From positions 372,001 to 436,000 of the forward strand of contig CP170506.1 in assembly GCA_042691655.1 (NCBI GenBank): DNA of 64,000 bases. Reading direction: 5' to 3'. Origin of the DNA: UBA695 sp042691655 (lineage in GTDB: Bacteria; Verrucomicrobiota; Verrucomicrobiia; Chthoniobacterales; Chthoniobacteraceae). Below are positions 52,514-60,083 of the stretch, in pieces. A model generated the notes under the pieces. That model made no database searches. It was not told the DNA's origin and worked only from the letters and a program-made list of their open reading frames with translations. A program made the position numbers and the translations under genes. Position 1 is the stretch's first letter. Every line of letters begins with the position of its first letter.

Positions 52514-52546
52514 AAGCTCCTCCGGCCTGGCTGGAGGAGCTTTTTT
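52514..52546 (+). terminator. Rho-independent terminator after mop
   Basis: The 10-bp stem AAGCTCCTCC / GGAGGAGCTT, with a 9-nt loop and a T6 tract, begins 18 bp past the mop stop. It separates the mod-mop unit from the nif transcript. Confidence 0.92.
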
Positions 52547-52559
52547 CAAGTCTTGCCTG

Positions 52560-52760
52560 GGGGGAAAAGAAAACGGCCCTGGGCAATCGGACGGAATCCG
52601 GTCCCTGCTTGATCCTCTATCGCAGGGCCGGATCGTTCTCTGGCCGGGGGCCCTTCGCCTGAACCCGGCCCGCAGCATGACGGCTGCGCTCTCTGGCGAC
52701 CTTTAGCGACCTTTTTGGGAAATGATTCCCCCTCCGTGAGGTCATTCGCCGGTTTTTTTA
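52560..52760 (+). ncRNA. Candidate structured RNA between mop terminator and nif enhancer
   Basis: Three hairpins follow in order. CGGCCCTG (52574-52581) pairs with CAGGGCCG (52623-52630) around an inner GGAC/GTCC hairpin. GGCCGGG (52642-52648) pairs with CCCGGCC (52664-52670). AATGA...CCTC-CGT-GAGG-TCATT (52721-52746) is followed by a T7 run (52753-52759). A direct repeat, GCGACCTTT twice, lies at 52696-52713. No open reading frame or known riboswitch consensus is seen. The last hairpin plus T-run could end a small transcript. The call is structural only; no promoter was identified. Confidence 0.35.
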
Positions 52761-52771
52761 GGCCCTAAAGT

Positions 52772-52822
52772 GTCCTACATTTCGGTAGGACTCAGCCATT
52801 CCGACGCCTACCATTCAGTAGG
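52772..52822. promoter_or_regulatory. Paired palindromes CTAC-N6-GTAG upstream of nifH, candidate activator enhancer
   Basis: GTCCTAC-ATTTCG-GTAGGAC (core 52775-52788) and CCTAC-CATTCA-GTAGG (core 52808-52821) are set 33 bp apart. Their nearest centre is about 142 bp upstream of the -24 GG of the nifH promoter. The same pair occurs upstream of nifE. The position suits an enhancer-binding protein acting on sigma-54 by looping. The classical TGT-N10-ACA NifA site is not present here. Confidence 0.65.
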
Positions 52823-52885
52823 GATCCCCGCCTTTTCGTTCGGGGAACTTTTGCGCCGCCCGATTCCGTTGAAAGAAAATGCAAA

Positions 52886-52916
52886 TCACAACCTGCTTAT
52901 TTAGAGCATGTTGTGA
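52886..52916. promoter_or_regulatory. Inverted repeat between enhancer pair and nifH promoter
   Basis: TCACAACCTGC (52886-52896) and GCATGTTGTGA (52906-52916) match at 10 of 11 positions in inverted orientation around a 9-nt AT-rich spacer. The centre is about 55 bp upstream of the -24 element. It may bind a repressor or a bending protein. I found no counterpart in the nifE region. Confidence 0.45.
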
Positions 52917-52953
52917 ACATTATCGAATTTTATTTTCAACCGCATCCCGCCGG

Positions 52954-52971
52954 TTGGCACGCGGATTGCAT
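52954..52971 (+). promoter_or_regulatory. Sigma-54 (-24/-12) promoter of nifHDK
   Basis: TTGGCACGCGGATTGCAT has GG and GC 10 bases apart and matches the TGGCACG-N4-TTGCA consensus fully. The expected start of transcription is near 52981, giving a leader of about 75 nt. An AGGAG lies 11 bases before the nifH ATG. Confidence 0.93.
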
Positions 52972-53055
52972 AAGGGCCGTCCAACAATAAATTTGCTCCG
53001 GTCACGATAACAGCCCGGAGCCCCTATCGAAAACATAACCAGGAGAAAACAAAAA

Positions 53056-53880
53056 ATGCGCAAAATAGCTATTTATGGAAAAGGTGGTATCGGCAAGTCG
53101 ACCACCACTCAGAACACGGTGGCGGGCCTCGTTGAAGCAGGCCGCAAAGTCATGGTGGTAGGATGCGATCCGAAAGCCGACTCCACTCGTCTGCTCCTGG
53201 GTGGCCTCGCTCAGAAGAGCGTGCTCGATACCCTGCGTTCCGAGGGTGAGGACGTCGAACTCGAAGACATCCGCAAGCCCGGCTTCTGCGGGTCCATCTG
53301 CGTGGAATCCGGCGGCCCGGAACCCGGAGTTGGCTGCGCCGGCCGCGGTATCATCACGTCCATCAACCTGCTCGAACAGCTCGGCGCCTACGCCGACAGC
53401 GAAGCGCTCGACTACGTGTTCTATGACGTCCTTGGTGACGTGGTTTGCGGCGGGTTCGCCATGCCGATCCGCGAAGGCAAGGCCGAGGAAATCTACATCG
53501 TTTGTTCCGGCGAAATGATGGCCATGTATGCCGCCAACAACATCAGCAAAGGCATTCTGAAATTCGCCCAGAGCGGCGTCGTCCGTTTGGGCGGCCTCAT
53601 CTGCAACAGCCGTAAGGTCGACAACGAAGCCGAAATGGTCGCAGCCTTCGCCAAGAAGCTCGGCACGCAAATGATCCACTTCGTGCCCCGTGACAACATG
53701 GTGCAACGCGCCGAAATCAACCGCAAAACGGTCATCGAATTCGACCCGACCTGCAACCAGGCTGGTGAATACCGCACCTTGGCCCAAACCATCGAAAACA
53801 ACACCAATCTCGTCATCCCGACGCCGCTCTCCACCGACGAGCTCGAGAAGACCCTCATGGATTACGGTCTGATGGAATAA
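53056..53880 (+). CDS. nifH: Nitrogenase iron protein NifH
   Basis: The 274-residue protein is of normal length. It has the P-loop GKGGIGKSTTTQNT near residue 8, switch and cluster segments VGCAGRGIITSINLLEQ (4Fe-4S Cys and the Arg that can be ADP-ribosylated) and DVLGDVVCGGFAMPIR (second cluster Cys). The C-terminal part shows no truncation. The Fe protein delivers electrons with ATP hydrolysis to NifDK and also acts in FeMo-co assembly. It is followed by nifD 43 bp later, with no nifI genes in between. It is transcribed from the sigma-54 promoter at 52954. Confidence 0.98.
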   Translation: MRKIAIYGKGGIGKSTTTQNTVAGLVEAGRKVMVVGCDPKADSTRLLLGGLAQKSVLDTLRSEGEDVELEDIRKPGFCGSICVESGGPEPGVGCAGRGIITSINLLEQLGAYADSEALDYVFYDVLGDVVCGGFAMPIREGKAEEIYIVCSGEMMAMYAANNISKGILKFAQSGVVRLGGLICNSRKVDNEAEMVAAFAKKLGTQMIHFVPRDNMVQRAEINRKTVIEFDPTCNQAGEYRTLAQTIENNTNLVIPTPLSTDELEKTLMDYGLME

Positions 53881-53923
53881 GCCTCAGAAATCCACCACAC
53901 GGAACAACCAACAACACTTCCAC

Positions 53924-55558
53924 ATGGCACCAGAAAATACACCACCTCCTGTGACGGAATATGACGCCGCCGAGGCAAAGGCCACTCTCGACGAGATGAT
54001 GAAGGCCTACCCGTCCAAGACGGCCAAAAAGCGCGCGAAACAGGCGCTCGTCAACGATCCCGAGACCATTCCCGAGATCGGCGCCAACACCCGGACCATC
54101 CCGGGCATCCTGACCCAGCGCGGATGTACCTATGCGGGCTGCCGCGGCGTGGTCATCGGCCCGATCAGCGACATTCTCCACATCACCCACGGCCCCATTG
54201 GCTGCGGTTACTACGCCTGGCAGACCCGGCGCAACCTCGTCCGCAACGAGCACGAAACCGACACCAACTACCTCCAATACTGCATGTCCACCGACATGAT
54301 GGAGGAGCAGATCATCTTCGGCGGTGAGAAGAAACTCGCTGCGGCCATTCGCGAGGCCTACGAGATCTTCCACCCGAAGGCCATCTCGATCTACTCGACC
54401 TGCCCCGTGGGCCTCATCGGTGACGACGTCCACTCCGTCGCTCGGGCGGCCAAGGAGGAGCTCGGCATCAACGTGTTCGCCTTCTCCTGCGAAGGCTACA
54501 AGGGCGTCAGCCAATCCGCTGGCCACCACATCGCCAACAACGGCGTCTTCAAGCACATGATCGGCAAGCTCGACGAAGCCGACCAGGGCGAGTTCCGCAT
54601 CAACCTGCTTGGCGAATACAACATCGGCGGCGACGCCTGGGTCATTGACGAGCTGCTGCGCAAGTGCGGCATCACCATCACGGCCACGCTCTCCGGCGAC
54701 GTTAAGTACGACCAAGTGTGCAAGGCCCACACGGTGGACCTCAACACCGTCATGTGCCATCGCTCGATCAACTACATGGCCGAGATGATGGAGACCAAGT
54801 TCGGCATCCCGTGGATCAAAGTGAGCTTCATCGGCGCGGAAGGCACGGCCAAGAGCCTCCGCAAGATCGCCGCCTTCTTCCAAAGCAAGAAGCTGACCGA
54901 TCGCGTCGAGGAAGTCATCGCCCAGGAAATGGGTGAGTTGAAGCCGGTGCTCGAAGCCGTCAAGGCTCGCGTCAAAGGCAAAACGGCAGCGCTCTTCGTG
55001 GGCGGCTCCCGGGCTCACTCCTACCAGCACCTCTTTGCCGACATGGGCATGGAGACCATCGCCGCCGGTTACGAGTTCGCCCACCGCGACGACTACGAAG
55101 GCCGCAGCGTCATCCCCACCATCAAGGTGGACGCCGACACTCGGAACATCGAGGAAATCACCGTCGAACAGGACCCCGTTCGCTTCAAGGAGCGCAAGAC
55201 GCCCGAGCAGCTCAAGGCCCTCGAAGAAGGTGGCTTCACCTTCAAGGACTACACCGGCATGATGACCGAGATGAAGAAGAACACGCTCGTGATCGACGAC
55301 ATCAGCCATCACGAAATCGAGAAATTGATCGAACTGCGCCACCCCGACATCATCTGCTCGGGCATCAAAGACAAGTTCATCATCGAAAAGATGGGCGTCC
55401 CCTGCAAGCAGCTCCACAGCTACGACTACGGTGGTCCCTACACTGGATTCAAAGGCGCGGGGAACTTCTACCTGGAAATCGACCGCATGCTGCAAACCAA
55501 TGTGTGGAAATACGCCGTTCCCGCATGGATGAAAAACAAAGCCACCGACGCGGCATAA
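53924..55558 (+). CDS. nifD: Nitrogenase MoFe protein alpha chain NifD
   Basis: The 544-residue protein carries P-cluster cysteines in RGCTYAGCRGVV, HGPIGCGYYAW and STCPVGLIGDD. The FeMo-co ligands are in MCHRSINYMAEM (Cys) and LHSYDYGGPYTGF (His), and the active-site Gln/His are in GVSQSAGHH. An insertion of about 50 residues around 390-440 (RFKERKTPEQLKALEEGGFT) marks the clostridial/green-sulfur type of MoFe protein (group II/III) rather than the proteobacterial type. All ligands are intact. No G-subunit gene follows, so this is the Mo enzyme and not a V- or Fe-only one. Confidence 0.97.
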   Translation: MAPENTPPPVTEYDAAEAKATLDEMMKAYPSKTAKKRAKQALVNDPETIPEIGANTRTIPGILTQRGCTYAGCRGVVIGPISDILHITHGPIGCGYYAWQTRRNLVRNEHETDTNYLQYCMSTDMMEEQIIFGGEKKLAAAIREAYEIFHPKAISIYSTCPVGLIGDDVHSVARAAKEELGINVFAFSCEGYKGVSQSAGHHIANNGVFKHMIGKLDEADQGEFRINLLGEYNIGGDAWVIDELLRKCGITITATLSGDVKYDQVCKAHTVDLNTVMCHRSINYMAEMMETKFGIPWIKVSFIGAEGTAKSLRKIAAFFQSKKLTDRVEEVIAQEMGELKPVLEAVKARVKGKTAALFVGGSRAHSYQHLFADMGMETIAAGYEFAHRDDYEGRSVIPTIKVDADTRNIEEITVEQDPVRFKERKTPEQLKALEEGGFTFKDYTGMMTEMKKNTLVIDDISHHEIEKLIELRHPDIICSGIKDKFIIEKMGVPCKQLHSYDYGGPYTGFKGAGNFYLEIDRMLQTNVWKYAVPAWMKNKATDAA

Positions 55559-55577
55559 CTTAAATAGAAATCTACCT

Positions 55578-56954
55578 ATGCTTAACGGAACAACAGCCGA
55601 AATCAAACCGCGCGAGGCGCTGCGCATCAACCCGGCCAAGACCTGTCAGCCGGTCGGGGCAATGTATGCCTCCCTCGGCATCCACGGGTGCATGCCTCAC
55701 AGCCACGGCTCGCAAGGGTGCTGCGCCTACCACCGTAGTGCGCTGACCCGCCACCTTAAGGAGCCCGTCATCTCGACGACCAGCTCGTTTACGGAAGGCT
55801 CCTCAGTGTTCGGAGGCTCGGCCAACCTCACCCAGGCGTTGCAAAACATCTTCACCATTTACAACCCTGACATCGTGGCGGTTCACACCACGTGCCTCTC
55901 GGAAGTCATTGGCGACGATATTCCCTCCATCGTGAAGAACGCGAGGGAAGGCGGCAAAGTCCCCGAGGGCAAATACGTGATCCACGCGAACACCCCGAGC
56001 TTCGTCGGGTCGCACATCACCGGGTTTGCCAACATGACCAAGGCCATGGTCACCTACCTCGCCGAGAAAACCGGTGAGGCCAAGGATCAGGTCAACGTCA
56101 TCCCGGGCTTTGTCGATCCCACCGACATGCGCGAGATCAAGCGCCTGGCGGGCGAGCTCAAGGCGAACATCGTCCTCTTCCCGGATACCTCCGACGTGCT
56201 CGACACGCCGCAGACCGGGGTCTACGAAATGTATCCCAAGGGCGGCACCAGCATCGAGCAGCTCAAGAGCACCGGTGACTCGATTGCCACCATCGCCCTG
56301 GGCCACTTCGCCTCCCGTCCGGCGGCGGAAGCTCTGGAAGTGAAATGCGGCGTGCCCACCTCGGTTGGCGAACTGCCCATCGGCGTCACCGCCACGGATG
56401 ACTTCATCGACGCACTGCGCAACTATGCACGGGTGGAAGTTCCCGCCTCCATCGTGCAGGAACGCGGTCGCCTGCTGGACCTCATCAGCGACATGGGCCA
56501 GTACCTCTACGGCAAGCGCGTAGCCATTGCTGGCGATCCCGATCACGTCATCTCGCTCGTCCGGTTCCTGCTCGAGCTGAATATGAAGCCTGTCTTCGTC
56601 ATCAGCGGCAGCCAGGGCAACCACTTCGAGAATCGCCTCAATGAGCTCCTCAAAGACGCGGTGCCCGAAGCCAAGATCAAGCAAAACGCCGACCTCTTCG
56701 AGCTCCATCAATGGATCAAGAACGAACCGGTCGACCTGCTCATCGGCAACACGCATGCCAAATTCATCGCGCGCGCCGAGAACGACCTGGCCTTCGTCCG
56801 GTTTGGATGGCCGATCACCGACCGCATGGCCCACCGCATCTTCCCCAGCGTGGGATACCGCGGAGCCTCGCGTCTGATCAACGATATCATCAATGCATTC
56901 CTGGATAAGAAAGACCGCGAATGCCCCGAAGAAACCTTTGAGTTAGTACAGTAA
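55578..56954 (+). CDS. nifK: Nitrogenase MoFe protein beta chain NifK
   Basis: The 458-residue protein has P-cluster cysteines in KTCQPVGAMYASLGIHGCMPHSHGSQGCC split over residues about 15-45, and a third in HTTCLSEVIGDDIPS. It lacks the roughly 50-residue N-terminal extension of the Azotobacter/Klebsiella beta chain, which agrees with the NifD insertion typing. The conserved Ser near 110 (SSFTEGSSVFGG) is present. It ends 27 bp before a strong terminator. Confidence 0.97.
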   Translation: MLNGTTAEIKPREALRINPAKTCQPVGAMYASLGIHGCMPHSHGSQGCCAYHRSALTRHLKEPVISTTSSFTEGSSVFGGSANLTQALQNIFTIYNPDIVAVHTTCLSEVIGDDIPSIVKNAREGGKVPEGKYVIHANTPSFVGSHITGFANMTKAMVTYLAEKTGEAKDQVNVIPGFVDPTDMREIKRLAGELKANIVLFPDTSDVLDTPQTGVYEMYPKGGTSIEQLKSTGDSIATIALGHFASRPAAEALEVKCGVPTSVGELPIGVTATDDFIDALRNYARVEVPASIVQERGRLLDLISDMGQYLYGKRVAIAGDPDHVISLVRFLLELNMKPVFVISGSQGNHFENRLNELLKDAVPEAKIKQNADLFELHQWIKNEPVDLLIGNTHAKFIARAENDLAFVRFGWPITDRMAHRIFPSVGYRGASRLINDIINAFLDKKDRECPEETFELVQ

Positions 56955-56980
56955 GTAACTGGTTGCTGTTATCGGGAAAC

Positions 56981-57026
56981 GGGAGGCCGTCCGGGCGTTG
57001 TGCCGGACGGCCTCCCTATTTTTTTA
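56981..57026 (+). terminator. Rho-independent terminator after nifK
   Basis: The 14-bp perfect stem GGGAGGCCGTCCGG / CCGGACGGCCTCCC (56981-56994 with 57003-57016) with an 8-nt loop is followed by TATTTTTTTATA. It separates nifHDK from nifEN. Confidence 0.96.
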
Positions 57027-57065
57027 TACCCATGGGCCCTCATTCCGGCGGATCGCTCATGGGGG

Positions 57066-57081
57066 TGTGTGGAAAAGAACA
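57066..57081. promoter_or_regulatory. TGT-N10-ACA match (classical NifA-site pattern), uncertain
   Basis: TGT GTGGAAAAGA ACA fits the outer pattern of a NifA upstream activator site but lacks the usual central T. Its centre is about 182 bp before the -24 GG of the nifE promoter. A single match in a few hundred bases can occur by chance, and there is none upstream of nifH. Confidence 0.25.
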
Positions 57082-57096
57082 GTTGCCCTTTGGGCG

Positions 57097-57145
57097 GCTA
57101 CAAAATTGTAGCTTATTTTCCAGATCGGCCTACTCATTCGTAGCC
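57097..57145. promoter_or_regulatory. Paired palindromes CTAC-N6-GTAG upstream of nifE, candidate activator enhancer
   Basis: GCTAC-AAAATT-GTAGC (core 57098-57111) and GGCCTAC-TCATTC-GTAGCC (core 57130-57143) are 32 bp apart. The nearer centre is about 119 bp upstream of the -24 GG of the nifE promoter. Architecture and core are the same as at 52772-52822. The interval between the pair and the promoter is otherwise featureless. Confidence 0.65.
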
Positions 57146-57252
57146 AGTTTTTCCCTCATACGGGGCATGCATGTGGGGTGTCCGGATTTTTTTAAGGGAA
57201 GCGCCTCTGTAAATCGCACAAGGGGCCTCTTTCGGTGCATGAATTCACGAAC

Positions 57253-57270
57253 TTGGCACACGGATTGCAA
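57253..57270 (+). promoter_or_regulatory. Sigma-54 (-24/-12) promoter of nifENB
   Basis: TTGGCACACGGATTGCAA differs from the nifH promoter at only two of 18 positions, with GG and GC 10 bases apart. Transcription is expected to start near 57280, only about 6 bases before the annotated nifE ATG at 57286. Confidence 0.92.
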
Positions 57271-57285
57271 TAGGGTGCTGACGTT

Positions 57286-58698
57286 ATGAAACCCGTGTCG
57301 CCAAGCCAACCTGAGATCGGCATCCTGCCTGTTCGCGAGGCCTCCATCGTGGAGGTCGGCAAAGCGGCAGGCGGCATTGCCTGTAATAAACACAGCGCCG
57401 CTGGATCGGTTAGTCAACGGGCTTGCGTCTTTTGCGGATCGCGTGTGGTCCTTTACCCGATAGCCGACGCACTCCACCTCGTTCACGGCCCGATCGGCTG
57501 CGCGGCTTATACGTGGGACATCCGGGGCGCTCTCTCCAGCGGCCCGCAAATCAACCGCAACAGCTTCTCCACGGATTTGCAGGAGCTCGATGTCATCTAC
57601 GGAGGGGAAAAGAAACTGTACCACGCGCTCGTCGAGCTGATCGAAATGTACAAGCCCAACGCCGCGTTCGTCTACTCGACCTGCATCGTCGGAGTCATCG
57701 GCGACGACGTGAACGCCGTCTGCAAGCGCGTTTCGGCAGAGAAGGGGATCCCCGTTCTCCCGGTCAACTCCGAAGGCTTCAAGGGAACCAAGAAAGACGG
57801 CTACCGCGCCGCCTGCGAGGCCGTCTACAAGCTCGTCGGCACTGCTCCCACCGACGACATCCCTCCGCACAGCATCAACATCCTGGGCGACTTCAACCTC
57901 GCCGGGGAAACGTGGATTATTAAGGATTACTACAAGCGCATCGGCGTCAACGTCGTGAGCTGTATTACCGGGGACGCGCGCGTGGAGGCCATCCGCCACG
58001 CCCACGGCGCGCACTTGAACCTCGTGCAATGCTCCGGCTCCATGGCCCACCTGGCGAAAATGATGGAGAAGGACTACCAGATCCCCATCAAGCGCGTCTC
58101 CTACTTCGGCATCGAAGATATGTCGGCGGCCCTCTACGAAACCGCGAAATTCTTCAGCGACGACCCGACCATCATGGAACGCGCCCAGGAGCTCGTGCGC
58201 GAGGAAGTCGCCAACATCTACCCGCAACTCCGGGCCTACCGCGAAAAGCTCCAAGGCAAGAAAGCCGCCATCTACGTCGGCGGTGCGTTTAAGGCCTTCT
58301 CGCTCGTTCGGGCCCTCAAGATGCTCGGTATGACGACCGCAGTCGTCGGCTCGCAAACCGGCGGCCCTGAGGACTACAAGCAGCTCCAGGAAATGTGCGA
58401 CCCGGGCACCATCATCGTGGACGACACCAACCCGCTGGAGCTCGCCAAGTTCTGCCTGGAGAAAGACGTTGATCTCTTAATCGGCGGCGTCAAAGAGCGC
58501 CCCATCGCCTACAAAATGGGCATCGGCTTCTGCGACCACAACCACGAGCGCAAAGAGCCGCTCGCCGGGTTCGTCGGCATGCTCAATTTCGCCCGCGAAG
58601 TTTATTCCTCGGTGGCGAGCCCGGTCTGGCAATTTGCCCCGCGCCGCGCCGCCAAAATGAAAGCAGCAGCAGCTCTATTGAACGGAGGCAATGCATGA
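57286..58698 (+). CDS. nifE: FeMo-cofactor scaffold protein NifE
   Basis: The 470-residue protein is related to NifD. It has RACVFCGSRVVLYPIADALH, HGPIGCAAYTWDIRGALSSG and STCIVGVIGDDVNAV, which carry the cluster cysteines. It forms the NifE2N2 scaffold on which the NifB product is matured. The ATG at 57286 is the first in frame after a TAG at 57271, but it leaves almost no leader from the predicted sigma-54 start. A GTG at 57349 (Val22), 8 nt after GAGG, is an alternative and would still keep all conserved residues. It overlaps nifN by 4 bp. Confidence 0.95.
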   Translation: MKPVSPSQPEIGILPVREASIVEVGKAAGGIACNKHSAAGSVSQRACVFCGSRVVLYPIADALHLVHGPIGCAAYTWDIRGALSSGPQINRNSFSTDLQELDVIYGGEKKLYHALVELIEMYKPNAAFVYSTCIVGVIGDDVNAVCKRVSAEKGIPVLPVNSEGFKGTKKDGYRAACEAVYKLVGTAPTDDIPPHSINILGDFNLAGETWIIKDYYKRIGVNVVSCITGDARVEAIRHAHGAHLNLVQCSGSMAHLAKMMEKDYQIPIKRVSYFGIEDMSAALYETAKFFSDDPTIMERAQELVREEVANIYPQLRAYREKLQGKKAAIYVGGAFKAFSLVRALKMLGMTTAVVGSQTGGPEDYKQLQEMCDPGTIIVDDTNPLELAKFCLEKDVDLLIGGVKERPIAYKMGIGFCDHNHERKEPLAGFVGMLNFAREVYSSVASPVWQFAPRRAAKMKAAAALLNGGNA

Positions 58699-60083
58699 AA
58701 GTCATCAGCGCCAAAGATCTCGAACTCGACGAGCCGCAGTTCAAACACTGCACCGGCACCCGCAACGCCTGCAAGCTCTGCACGCCGCTCGGAGCCTGCC
58801 TCGCCTTCCGGGGCGTCGAGGGGACCATCCCCTTCCTGCACGGCTCGCAAGGGTGCAGCACGTATATCCGGCGTTATTTAATCAGCCACTTCCGCGAGCC
58901 CATCGACATTGCCTCCTCCAACTTTTCCGAGGACTCGGCCGTGTTCGGCGGCGCGTCGAACTTCAAGATCGGCGTCGCCAACGTCGTCCGGCAGTACCAG
59001 CCAAAGATGGTCGCCGTGGCCACCACCTGCCTGAGCGAAACCATCGGCGAGGACATGACCCGCCTCTTCCACGACTACATGAAAGAGGAGTGGTTCGAGG
59101 GCCACCCGTACATGGTCAAAGTCTCCACGCCCAGCTACAGCGGCACCCACATCGACGGCTTCCACGCCGCAGTCCGCGCGCTCGTGGCCACCCTCGCCGT
59201 ACCCGGCGACCGCACCCGGCGCATCAACCTCTTCTCCGGCATGGTTTCCGCCTCGGATCTCCGCTACTTGAAGGAAATCCTGGAAGACCACAAGATTCCC
59301 TACACGCTGCTGCCCGACTACTCCGAATCTATGGACGGCGAGACCTGGAGCGAATACGAAAAACTCCAGGAAGGCGGCACGCCGATCGCCGACATCATGG
59401 CCTCCGGCTGCGCGCAGAGCTCCATTGAATTCGGGCGCACCCTTTCCGAATACCCGAGCGCGGGCAAGTTCCTTTCCGAGCGCTTCAACGTCCCGAACCG
59501 CCAGCTCGGCTTGCCCATCGGCATCCACGAAACCGACGCCTTTTTCGAAGCCCTCGCGGAAATCACCGGCGAGCCCATGCCCGTCAAACACTCCCGGGAA
59601 CGCGGACGCCTGGTCGACTCCCTCATCGACGGGCACAAGTACGTCTTTGAAAAGCGGGCCATCGTATACGGCGAGGAAGACCTCGTCGTTGGCATCGCCT
59701 CCTTCCTGTCAGAAATTGGCGTCGTGCCGGTTCTCTGCGCCTCGGGCGGAAAGAGCGGCCGCCTCAAGCGTAGCCTGCACGACGCCATCCCGACTCTCGA
59801 CGAGCGCACCCACATCCACGACGGCATCGACTTCGCGCAGATCGGCGAAATGGCCGATACCCTCAAGGCCGACTTCATCATCGGCAGCAGCAAAGGCTAC
59901 CAGCTCTCGCGCAAACTGGACGTGCCCCTCATTCGCATCGGCTTCCCCATTCACGACCGCATCGGCGGCCACCGCATCCTGCACCTCGGCTACCGGGGCG
60001 CGCAATCCCTTTACGACACCATCGTAAACGCCCTCATGGACGTCAAACAAACCAACTCACCCATCGGATACAGCTACCTATGA
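58695..60083 (+). CDS. nifN: FeMo-cofactor scaffold protein NifN
   Basis: The 462-residue NifK-like protein has NACKLCTPLGACLAFRGVEG, HGSQGCSTYIRRYL and ATTCLSETIGEDMTRL near the N-terminus. The Ser of NifK P-cluster coordination is replaced by SSNFSEDSAVFGG context. The C-terminal LIRIGFPIHDRIGGHRILHLGYRG is the family hallmark. It pairs with NifE and overlaps both nifE and nifB by 4 bp (ATGA), so the three are translationally coupled. Confidence 0.95.
   Translation: MKVISAKDLELDEPQFKHCTGTRNACKLCTPLGACLAFRGVEGTIPFLHGSQGCSTYIRRYLISHFREPIDIASSNFSEDSAVFGGASNFKIGVANVVRQYQPKMVAVATTCLSETIGEDMTRLFHDYMKEEWFEGHPYMVKVSTPSYSGTHIDGFHAAVRALVATLAVPGDRTRRINLFSGMVSASDLRYLKEILEDHKIPYTLLPDYSESMDGETWSEYEKLQEGGTPIADIMASGCAQSSIEFGRTLSEYPSAGKFLSERFNVPNRQLGLPIGIHETDAFFEALAEITGEPMPVKHSRERGRLVDSLIDGHKYVFEKRAIVYGEEDLVVGIASFLSEIGVVPVLCASGGKSGRLKRSLHDAIPTLDERTHIHDGIDFAQIGEMADTLKADFIIGSSKGYQLSRKLDVPLIRIGFPIHDRIGGHRILHLGYRGAQSLYDTIVNALMDVKQTNSPIGYSYL

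Noticed and set aside
52560..52760. Moco (molybdenum cofactor) riboswitch
   Set aside because: The segment follows a terminator, does not directly precede a molybdenum-cofactor gene, and I cannot match the conserved Moco core from the sequence.
57066..57081. TGT-N10-ACA as proof of a classical NifA site
   Set aside because: Only one match, lacking the central T, and none upstream of nifH. The CTAC-N6-GTAG pairs explain both promoters better. Kept as a low-confidence feature.
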